Of a stretch of DNA of 64,000 bases, positions 37,081 through 45,197 are shown one piece after another. The notes under the pieces are model-generated. The model was not told where the DNA came from and ran no database searches. It saw only the letters and a program-made list of their open reading frames with translations. Origin of the DNA: Pinus tabuliformis (taxonomy: Eukaryota > Streptophyta > Pinopsida > Pinales > Pinaceae); contig CM062814.1 of assembly GCA_031772625.1 (NCBI GenBank), positions 819,028,757-819,092,756 of the forward strand. Direction: 5' to 3'. A program made the translations under genes and the position numbers. Within the stretch, counting starts at the first letter, position 1, and each line of letters starts with the position of its first letter.

Positions 37081-37320
37081 TATGGGGGATTACGCAGTGC
37101 ATTATATTAGATATCATTTTTGGGATTCAACTGCGTTAAGTAAGTCATTCAAACGTATGACCATTTCCATGAGAGGTAGTCGTAACTGACTAATTTCTCA
37201 TGATTTTTGAATAGTTCACTTAGCACTCATTGCATCGGGTGATGCTCACAGGGGTGAAGAAGTGGGATTGAAACTAGTGAAATGTGGAGAACGAATCACA
37301 GAGCATCAATCATCACTTCC

Positions 37321-37441
37321 GGGGCTTGCACCCGGTAACCAGGACTTCCCAGGAGGTCACCCATCCCAGAACTCCTCTGGCTCAAGCGCGCTTAACTGTG
37401 GAGTTTTTCCCCACAATCAAGCCCACTTAGCTTGCTACCCC
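37321..37441 (-). repeat. 5S rRNA-derived segment, first LTR
   Basis: On the minus strand the last two thirds read CTCCACAGTTAAGCGCGCTT, then GATGGGTGACCTCCTGGGAA, then GGGTGCAAGCCCC. These match box A, box C and the closing helix strand of plant 5S rRNA, including the internal Pol III control region. The first 40 or so bases keep only the GGGG start and are otherwise unlike 5S. Length is 121 bp, the same as 5S rRNA. Not a functional rRNA gene. Confidence 0.88.
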
Positions 37442-37757
37442 ATTTGCAAAACCTTAGCAAGTATTGTGCCTCATGAACCATTCAAGTAGAGATCCCTTGA
37501 CTCTTTTTGAATTTAAGTATGGGGGATTACGCAGTGCATTATATTAGATATCATTTTTGGGATTCAACTGCGTTAAGTAAGTCATTCAAACGTATGACCA
37601 TTTCCATGAGAGGTAGTCGTAACTGACTAATTTCTCATGATTTTTTAATAGTTCACTTAGCACTCATTGCATCGGGTGATGCTCACAGGGGTGAAGAAGT
37701 GGGATTGAAACTAGTGAAATGTGGAGAACGAATCACATAGCATCAATCATCACTTCC

Positions 37758-37878
37758 GGGGCTTGCACCCGGTAACCAGGACTTCCCAGGAGGTCACCCA
37801 TCCCAGAACTCCTCTGGCTCAAGTGCGCTTAACTGTGGAGTTTTTCCCCACAATCAAGCCCACTTAGCTTGCTACCCC
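37758..37878 (-). repeat. 5S rRNA-derived segment, second LTR
   Basis: Same structure as the segment at 37,321-37,441 with one difference in box A (AAGCGCACTT in place of AAGCGCGCTT). Pol III transcription starting here would run through the LTR and middle of the element, as proposed for Cassandra. Confidence 0.88.
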
Positions 37879-37884
37879 ATTTTT

Positions 37885-38200
37885 GTTAGCAAGTGATTTT
37901 GTCAACTTCTCTTTACGTATTTTGTAGTATTTTTTTACCTTCTTGAAAAATCACTTTTGAAATATCTTGTATGCCTTATGGTGTTACTGAATTTGACTTC
38001 AATGTAACATCTTGTAGCGTTATTTTTTATTTTTGTATGAAAATGTCAAAAAAACATTTTTCATATTTCATATGAAAGACCCTAGAGTTCCCATCCAGGG
38101 TGAACCCATAATAATTTCAGCCTGATCCTCCCACAAAGATCAAACATGGAATTGTGATATAAAATTATAATCCCTAATGTTTAATTGTAACTTGGTTATG
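37885..38200 (-). repeat. Family N internal sequence, minus copy, beyond the Cassandra-like insert
   Basis: This matches the plus copy at 40,227-40,530 in reverse. Landmarks are GACCCTAGAGTTCCCATCCA, GATCCTCCCACA and ATGACATAACC (38,187-38,200, compare 40,221). It marks the limit of the inverted similarity between the two arms of the composite insertion. Confidence 0.75.
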
Positions 38201-39048
38201 TCATATTATTTTTTATCACAATGGCCTAATTTTTCAATTACATTTTACTTAAGAATCACCAATTGGTTAGCAAGGTTAGGGTTTGTATAATTTGTTTCTT
38301 TAACAAGAGAGGAAATAATAATATATTTTACTGCAAGAGTCCCCTTAATTCTAAATAGCACTTCAGTGACTCTGTGTGAGGTTTCTAAAAATATTCCAAT
38401 ATTGGCATCCATTTTACTCTCGGAGATGAGCTTAAAGTTTTAAAAGTAATTTCTTTATTAATCCTTCAAACCCCTTTTAAAATATTAAATTGGAACTTAG
38501 TAACTTTTAATTGTGATTTTTTTTCCAATTATGTATATGAACTTTTTCTAATATCACTTTAACTATATTCCTTTTTAACTTTAAAATACTTAACTTTTAA
38601 TCTAACAGTTTTAATTATTTATATTTTTTGACTTATTTATAATTCTACTACTTCTTTATTATACCTTAGTACTTCTTTATTATACCTTTTCACTTCACAT
38701 ATAGTTGGGATTTTGTTTATATATATATAAAACAAACCTTAAATATATAGATGGATTTATATTTTATTGAACCACTCACAATTTTAGAATTTTAAAAGGC
38801 ACGATGATGAAGAATTAACTGTATGAGAGAGGCACAACTTTTGTGTTCTTCAAATTTATTCTACGAGTCAAAAAGGCGACTATGGCGAGGATTACAGTGA
38901 GATGATCAAGGGAGAATCATACAATTGTATTAGCAGTTGTGGTCACGGGAATCTGTGGTGGTGGAATTCGGTGGGGAGCCATGAAAGTATGTGGCAGTGT
39001 TGGACTAATTGTAGTCAAATAGTATTGTTAGTGGAGGATCAGTGGAGT
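38201..39048. other. Unassigned 0.85 kb in the middle of the composite insertion
   Basis: No LTR, purine tract or coding domain recognised. It could be the 5' end of the minus-oriented copy, but the LTR expected there is absent. Confidence 0.4.
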
Positions 39049-39228
39049 TGTACATAATAATAATAATGACTAATGATTAATTAGTATGGAAGAGGAATAT
39101 CTCATCTCAATTTTTATATACATTTTTTAATATATGTTTCTTATCATCAATTGATGTCTTCGTGTACTAAGTGTTTTGAATGTTACTACATATTATGAAC
39201 TTTATTTGTAACATTGGTATCAGAGTCA
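39049..39228 (+). repeat. Family N LTR (plus) with primer binding site
   Basis: An LTR of about 165 bp (39,049-39,213) starts TGTACATAAT and ends TTTGTAACA. It is followed by TTGGTATCAGAGTCA (39,214-39,228), an initiator tRNA-Met-type primer site. It is shorter than the LTR at 41,256 and lacks part of its middle. Confidence 0.75.
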
Positions 39229-39381
39229 CATTCTCTAATCTCATACTTTGGCTATCAATTCTTCATCAACTTTGTTGTCATAGTGATCGAAGCGTTTTGT
39301 TACACAACTTTTGGATATTCTCCATTTTGTCATCAAGCCTTTGCCTATTTAAAAAAAAGGATTAGCGAGGGGCATGACTTA

Positions 39382-39567
39382 TGTTATGAATAATATATAT
39401 ATATATATATATATATAATAATGATTAATGATTAATTATTATTGAAGAGGCGTCTCTTTATGGACATGACTGATCATGAAAGGGTACCTGCCTAGATATA
39501 TATATGGGACGTGTTTTGAGGATTACTGCATAGTATGAACTTTGTTCGTAACATTGGCATCATAGTC
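39382..39567 (+). repeat. Family N LTR (plus), second copy, with primer site
   Basis: An LTR of about 172 bp (39,382-39,553) starts TGTTATGAATAA and ends GTTCGTAACA. It is followed by TTGGCATCATAGTCA, a weaker tRNA-Met-type primer site. Leader sequence after it (to 39,680) is a close match to that after the first LTR (39,229-39,350), so the LTR-leader pair is duplicated. The LTR contains an (AT)n run. Confidence 0.78.
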
Positions 39568-39680
39568 ATGTTCTTTAATCTCGGGCTTTGGCCATCAATT
39601 CTCTATCAACTTTGTTGTTGTAGTGACCGAAGCATTTCAGTACACAAGTTTTGGAGATTCTCCATTTTGTCATCATGCCT

Positions 39681-40220
39681 TGAGGGTAAAATACTGAGAT
39701 ATGTTTACAAACAAAAAATGGAAATAAACAACTAGGGCAATGGTAGCTTATCTCTGAGCAGAGATGTGGTGGCTACATGCCTCTAAACTGTGTTACAATG
39801 AGGCTCGAAGGCCTATTTATTGTTGAGAAACAATGGAAAACCCTAAACATCCAAAAACCTAACCCTAGAAGATGAAACACCAAACTGTGGACCCCGTTTG
39901 GCTAAATTGGTACATCAACTTCCCGGGGTCGTAAGTTTGGCATACGATCTTCGTTTGACACGTACAATATCTCGTTAGAAAGATCTATCCGAGAACTACA
40001 ACTTTGGGAATAGCAACATCGGTCCATGGACCCATGTTGCTCCCAGTTTTCCCAAAAAAAACGTTGTTTAGGGCCTCAAAACGGCTCTGGAAGTTTAGGA
40101 CCCGAAAAACTGCTAAAAATAGTAAACTGTGCTACAATTAAGGAAACTGAAAAGCTGAAAGAAACAATGGTGGGGGTCCAAGTGGAATTGGTGGATGGCC
40201 ACCAATATCAACCTGGATCA
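39681..40220 (-). repeat. E1-family solo LTR nested in family N
   Basis: About 540 bp related along its whole length to the E1 LTR at 10,766-11,352, in the same orientation by landmark order (ACAATGAGGCTCGAAGG, CCTAGAAGATGAAACACCAAA, GGGCCTCAAAA, GGCCACCAATATCAACC). It interrupts the family N internal sequence: the leader match ends just before it and the match to the minus copy restarts at ATGACATAAC just after. No exact target duplication was found (ATGCC against ATGAC at best). Confidence 0.7.
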
Positions 40221-40468
40221 ATGACATAACTAATTTACAATTAAACATTGGGGATTATACTTTTATATAACAATTCTATGTTTGATCCCTGTGGGAGGAT
40301 CAAGGTGACATTATTCTAGGTTCACCCTGGATGGAAACTCTAGGGTCTTTCATCCTAAATATGAAAAATATTTTTTGACATTTTCATACAAAAAGAAAAA
40401 AATAATACTGCAAGATGTTATATTGAAGCCAAATTTAGTAATACCAGAAGAAACCGGATATTTCAAAA

Positions 40469-40711
40469 TTGATTTTTCAAGAAGGTAAAAAAATACTACA
40501 AAATATGCAAAGAGAAGTTTACAAAATCACCGCTGACAAAAATGAAGAAATTTCTTGGCTTAAAGACCACAGTGAAAAATTACTAAGGCAAAATAAGAAG
40601 CTTAAGAAGGACAACGAGTCGTTGAAAAACAAGGTACAACAACTTATTGAGAAGGAAACATCAAAATATTCAAATGTAGAAAGTCAAGTTGAAAAAATGA
40701 ATGAATACTAA
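40469..40711 (+). CDS. Family N coiled-coil ORF (right copy)
   Basis: Eighty codons are Lys/Glu/Gln-rich with Leu at heptad spacing (HSEKLLRQNKKLKKDNESLK, then NKVQQLIEKETSKYSNVE). This predicts a coiled coil and matches the minus-strand copy at 36,736-37,072. A short downstream frame (40,866-41,069) is His/Asn/Lys-rich. The shared sequence between oppositely oriented copies shows it is part of the element. No catalytic motif. Function unknown; a remnant of a gag-like or captured sequence is possible. Confidence 0.5.
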   Translation: MIFQEGKKILQNMQREVYKITADKNEEISWLKDHSEKLLRQNKKLKKDNESLKNKVQQLIEKETSKYSNVESQVEKMNEY

Positions 40712-41239
40712 TCCAGTGAATATCACAACTCAAGAAGAAGACACGCCAGTTGAAGTAAAAACATATTTAGATGTAGCAATTTAGACGATGAAAATTCCAA
40801 GTGAAGGTTCTGTAACCAACTCAACATCATCATTACTTGAAGTAAAATAAGAAAGTGCCACATGAATGATAAGTCATATCCCAAGAACTCCATATCGACA
40901 CCCAAACCATAAAAGAAAACATCCCAACCAGTTTGCAGATCCGTATCATTCAAACCATAAACAAATGACTTATGTTCCAAAAAATGTCCATGACACCACA
41001 ATTCAATGTTCTGATAAAAATCCATCTCAAGTTTCTAGTAACCGCAAAATTTTGCAAAAGATTGATTAAGATGGTTAGATCCCTTCTCAGTTTGACAATT
41101 TTATTTATCACTGAAGGGATCTTATCATCTTGTATCAACAAAGATTAAAAAACCAATAATTTTTAAAATACAAATAGATTCAAGACAAAGAAACAGATGA
41201 CACGAATTGTCAGCATAAATCATTGAGAACAAACCTTTC

Positions 41240-41497
41240 TTGAAGAGGAAGGCAATGTTATGAATAAAACATATGTATAAATAATAATAATAATAATTAA
41301 TTAGTATTGAAGAGGCATGTCTCTATGGACATGATCGATCATGAAAGTGTACTTGCCTAGCTATATATATGGGACCCTCATTTGTAATCAACATATCTCA
41401 TCTCAATTCTTATATACATTGTTCAATATATCAATGGATGTCTTCGTGTACCAAGTGTTTTAAAGATTACTACGTAGTACAAACTTTGTTCGTAACA
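41240..41497 (+). repeat. Family N 3' LTR (plus) and purine tract
   Basis: TGAAGAGGAAGGCAA (41,241-41,255) precedes a 242-bp LTR (41,256-41,497) that starts TGTTATGAATAAAAC and ends TTCGTAACA. A TATATATAT box lies at 41,362-41,370. The right flank is the CCAAT duplication. Confidence 0.85.
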
Positions 41498-41539
41498 CCA
41501 ATAGCTTCAAATTAAACCTCAATATTTTTAGCAATGGAT

Positions 41540-41960
41540 GAATCAACGAAATTTTCAGACATTCTATTTTGGTGGAGCCTCAAAGTGGAATCCTAAGGTA
41601 GCAGCTGCGGGAAGGGTTATTATTATTCTTGGAAGAACATTGATCTATACATATGCATGGAGTTTGTAAATCACTTCCAATAACCAAATTGAAGCATACA
41701 AACTCTTGCAAGGTTTTAACTTAGCATGCACCCTTCATATATAGAAGTTAATTATCATGGAGGACTCTGAGAACATAATAAGTCATGGTTTCAAGCACTA
41801 ACCCTTTAGAAACTTACTTCCATATTTGATTTAATTAGACAAGTCATGCATGCCTTTCCTATTGCCAACTTTTATCATGTGTTTAAGGAAAACAACATTA
41901 AGGTTAATTCATGGGAAAACAAGGTAATCCAAGAAAAATTAGGTGTTATTTTCATCAATA
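41540..41960 (+). pseudogene. LINE RNase H domain (broken)
   Basis: The translation reads FGGASKWNPKVAAAGRVIII, then YAWSL, a stop, ITSNNQIEAYKLLQGFNLAC, matching the plant LINE and LTR RNase H pattern (FDGASKGNPGxAGxGxVI...NNxAExxAxxxGLxxA). A trailing LIIMEDSENII segment matches the D-S block. The domain removes the RNA template. Some plant L1 elements acquired it at the C-terminus. Stops are present. It continues the LINE from the left side of the composite insertion. Confidence 0.75.
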
Positions 41961-42880
41961 GAAAAGTATATTACTTGTGTGTTCCTTAATGTTAGTTGTC
42001 AAATTAAATGGGAATTCAAACAAAGGGAACTCAGCTTGTGTACATGTTAAAAGGTTCCTTGGAGTGACATGACTATCCCGATGCTTCATACCTCAGTCAC
42101 ACATTACCTCCAATTATGAAAATTGACTCCAAATCCTACAACCTCCTATTGGTTTCAACCTCCATGTGATGGATTCATCCATGCATTGAATTAATCATTC
42201 CCATAAGTGGAATTGGATTGTGGGTAACAATGATGTAATTGGGATAATAGATGACAATATTTTCTCTGGAAGCCATTATGGGAAAAAGGTCATCCTCCAT
42301 TCTCTCTTCTCTACAAGTTGGAATGTGTTTACGGAGGTTTGTGATAATTCAAATCATGACTTCTCGGGCTTATATTTTTGTATTTTGTGCCTTTTTCTGT
42401 GTTCTTCCTTTATTCAATGAGTTTGCTTCCCCTTGGCTCTCTTAAAACTTTCTCTTAAGTTTGGTGGTTTCCCTCTCAACAACACCTCTGGGAAAATTGG
42501 TCATTTTAGGAGATGGATAAGATGTTAAGGTAGCATGAAGGGTTGGTAGAAGAAAATTCTCACTATATTTTGACTCTATCTCAACAAATCCATGTCAATT
42601 ATGCCAATTTTTAAACATAATTGGAGGTTGTAATGGGGATACTAGTGCAATAAAGGCAATTAATAAAGGTGGTAGAAGGTGAGTGTGTGGCTCTATGAAA
42701 TAGATTCGATAATTTTGATCATGGGCATCAGACTGAAATTTGAAATCAAATCCTCCAAACTTCCACCACTAGATAAAAACATGGATTAGGTAATGTAATA
42801 GATTCTAGATTTAAATTTGAAGGATCCTAAGATTGAACATGATGTAAGGAAATTGGTGTCAAAATTGTGCCTAGTTAACT
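41961..42880. other. LINE 3' region and unassigned DNA up to M3
   Basis: No domain recognised. The LINE 3' end must lie in this stretch. M3 gag-like sequence begins on the minus strand at about 42,880. Confidence 0.35.
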
Positions 42881-43761
42881 CTCATGTTTTTTAAAGATAT
42901 GTAGGATACTACACATTTACTATAGGGTTTATGTTGTTTGATAGTTACACTACATGCAGCTATTAGGCATACGCATATTCTTGACTGTGACATGAAAGCA
43001 AATGAGAGATACAAAGACAACTTGCATCGTGCACATGTGCTTGCAATGTAAGATTCCTCCAATTCATGAGCGATGGGATCGTGTAGTTCGAGTGGAAGAA
43101 GTATGATATGTGTGTGAGATTGATCTTCAATGCATGCAGATGAGTGATGAGGAGCCTTGGGTGTTTCAACAATTTCTTGATCGAAAGTGAAACCAACCTC
43201 GGGACAGTGAGGGCCTGACATAACCATCAGTTCGAGCTGAAGTGACTCGACAATTTGGGGGGTTTCAGCTTCATCAATAGATAGATCATCATAAACTCGT
43301 GGCTTCTAAAAATCAATTGCAATATAATCATCATCATGATTGAATACGAGAGGAAATAGATCATGACAGCTACGATCAGCAAAATCAATGATTTCATCGA
43401 CATCCTCATGATCTGATGAATCAAACAAAGGGGTAGATGAGAAGCGGACAAGTTCACCCTCTGTGTTTCCCAAAAAGGAAAATGAAAATTCAAGTGGATT
43501 TTCAATGAATAATTTACCCTCTCCATTGTCGAATGATGGACTGACATCCGGTGTGTCTGCGAGTGATCAACAATGGGTGCATCCGTAGATGGAGATACAC
43601 GTGAAATCATGGATTGAAGGTTCACCAAAGAGGGCAGGGAATAAGGGAGGAGGCTCGGATAAAAAGGAGTCATCCTTCACTGAGTGTTGATGCTCAAGCT
43701 CCCAGTCATACTCTTCATGAATGATAGCGCATGTTGCTTGTGCAACACCAACTCCATCGAT
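42880..43761 (-). pseudogene. M3 gag-like region, distal part
   Basis: The minus strand encodes acidic, Ser/His-rich sequence without a named domain. Recognisable runs are EYDWELEHQHSVKDD near the right end and APHHSSACIEDQSHTHIILL, then ELHDPIAHELEESY, at 42,990-43,150. The same strand and character as 47,692-48,430 identify it as the continuation of M3 coding beyond the inserted element A. Broken. Confidence 0.6.
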
Positions 43762-44323
43762 GGCTTTGTTATCACAAAATCACTACTGAGGGCTGCAACC
43801 AAGCAAGATTTCATGTAACTCTTTCAACCTATCTTTAGATCAAAGCTTAGCCTCTTTGATCAGAGAGGGCTCTCTCACACACTCTTGATGAAAAACATTC
43901 ACTACAAAAGATGGCTAACTCTTTATTCATTCATGAAAGCAAAGCTGGTTGGAAACATATCAAACTGGTTCTCATTGGGCTATGGAGTCTCATATATTAA
44001 GTAAACAAGGAAAACATAGTGATCTCATGGAAGTCAAGGCTCTTTGCATTATATATCAAACATACTTCACCAAAACATAGCTTGCCAAACACACAGGAAG
44101 TCAGAGCATAGGATTATGAATTCTGAGTGATTGTGTTACAACAAGACTATAAAAGAATATAAAGTATAAAACACCATCATTATATTTGAACATAACAATC
44201 CATCGAGAATCTTGAGTAGAGAACAACACTGTTTTACTATTACTGTCAAAAAGGTCTTACAATGGCCCAAAACAACTCTGTTTTTCTATAAAATGTCCAA
44301 CCTTTTTTACATATGAGTCATTT

Positions 44324-44333
44324 CTATATATAG
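44324..44333 (-). promoter_or_regulatory. Element A TATA box
   Basis: CTATATATAG with a GATTGG (CCAAT-type) word immediately upstream on the minus strand. It lies downstream of the ORF and would drive transcription toward the 43,767 end, as expected for the R-U5 portion of an LTR. Confidence 0.5.
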
Positions 44334-44997
44334 CCAATCAAAACATTACTACCTGAGACTCCTCAACAAGCATGAAGGGAGCTCGAAACTCTGTCATTAA
44401 TGACCTTATCTATATCATAAACAAACTAATTAATTACAAGAGATATTGTGCTACGAAAACAGAGGACTCCATTACATTGACACTTCAAGTCTATCTCCTC
44501 GTGTACTTTGTTGTGTTCTGGAAACTTGACACTTGTGGCACTTCAATAATAGCCAAAACAAACTGAAAACACATTCAATGGATGAGCAGCTTCGGATGCC
44601 TGATGTGTAGATGATTCATCAACCAATAAGAATATGTACCCTACATTCACGGTTTCTGCCTCCCATTAGTGTTTATGCATTAATGATCATGTTTCAAGCC
44701 ATTTAATCCCCTGATAGTCCCGCATGACTGAAGAAAACTAATGACCTGGCCATCCCATAACTGAACATGTGTACCACTCAACACCTCGGCAGCTCTATCC
44801 AAACCCTAAAAATTCGGACATAAAGTGAAAACTTTCAACAAAAGACAAAATTTCACCTTTTCTTCGAATACTTACACCTGGCATCCTTTTTAAACATCTG
44901 ACTGACTTTCTATAGTCTCCATGCTGGCATTAAGTCATCTCTTCAAATATTTGCTGACCTCAGCATTCAAACTCAAGTTTTCAATATAAACAGTCAT

Positions 44998-45035
44998 CTA
45001 CAGCAGTTTCGTAGCGCGCTACGAAACTGCTGTAG
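44998..45035. repeat. Perfect 38-bp palindrome 3' of ORF A
   Basis: Each half reads CTACAGCAGTTTCGTAGCG from the outside in, with no loop. The core TTTCGTAGCGCGCTACGAAA is the motif found repeatedly at 47,306-47,483 upstream of the same ORF. Confidence 0.95.
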
Positions 45036-45197
45036 GTAATCAAAACCAAGCATATAAACCTTGAAGCAACAATAACTTAACTCAGTGATTTCTTCAGTCA
45101 TTCTACACAGGTGTAAGGACATCAAAAAGTCTCAAAAAGCTTTAAAATGTTGACAGCCAAAATATACCAAAATTTGGAAAGCACATTTGTCCTTGGA

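Larger units (their letters stand above)
37073..37884 (-). mobile_element. Cassandra-like TRIM element with 5S-rRNA-derived LTRs
   Basis: Two direct repeats of 365 bp (37,078-37,442 and 37,515-37,879) flank a 72-bp unique middle, total 802 bp. The insert is flanked by TTTTT (37,073-37,077 and 37,880-37,884). The paralogous plus copy near 40,525-40,545 shows the unoccupied site with a single AAAAA. The repeats differ at only about three positions, so the insertion is recent. Each repeat contains a 5S-rRNA-like segment on the minus strand. Size, layout and 5S content match Cassandra elements, which move non-autonomously. I see no tRNA-Met primer site after the LTR and the termini are not a clean TG...CA, so a dimeric 5S-derived SINE remains possible. 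Looks whole. Confidence 0.78.
36076..41502. mobile_element. Composite LTR-element insertion in the LINE with inverted outer LTRs
   Basis: The insert runs 36,081-41,497 and is flanked by exact 5-bp repeats CCAAT (36,076-36,080 and 41,498-41,502). LINE sequence resumes on both sides. From the left it contains a minus-oriented LTR, minus-oriented internal sequence (holding a Cassandra-like element), an unassigned 0.85 kb, a plus LTR, 0.17 kb, a second plus LTR, plus-oriented internal sequence (holding an E1-type solo LTR) and a third plus LTR. All LTRs belong to one small family (N) with TGTTA...TAACA ends. The internal parts carry no pol genes, so the family is non-autonomous. Copies are broken and moderately old. 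Confidence 0.82.
31690..42200 (+). mobile_element. L1-type LINE, split by a 5.4-kb LTR-element insertion
   Basis: In order on the plus strand: a DUF4283-like ORF1 piece (32,085-32,310), the region before RT and RT itself (33,480-34,800), a C-terminal zinc-finger-like part (35,300-36,075), then, after the insertion at 36,081-41,497, an RNase H domain (41,540-41,960). This is the plan of plant L1 LINEs with a C-terminal RNase H. Removing the insertion and one copy of CCAAT leaves about 5 kb. The endonuclease domain is not visible between 32,900 and 33,480, and stops and frameshifts are scattered throughout, so the copy is dead and old. Both outer ends are approximate; I saw no convincing poly(A) tail or target duplication. 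Confidence 0.8.

Noticed and set aside
37321-37878. Two functional 5S rRNA genes in tandem
   Set aside because: The first third of each unit does not match 5S rRNA, both lie within long direct repeats of a transposon-like insert with a target duplication, and the insert interrupts another element.
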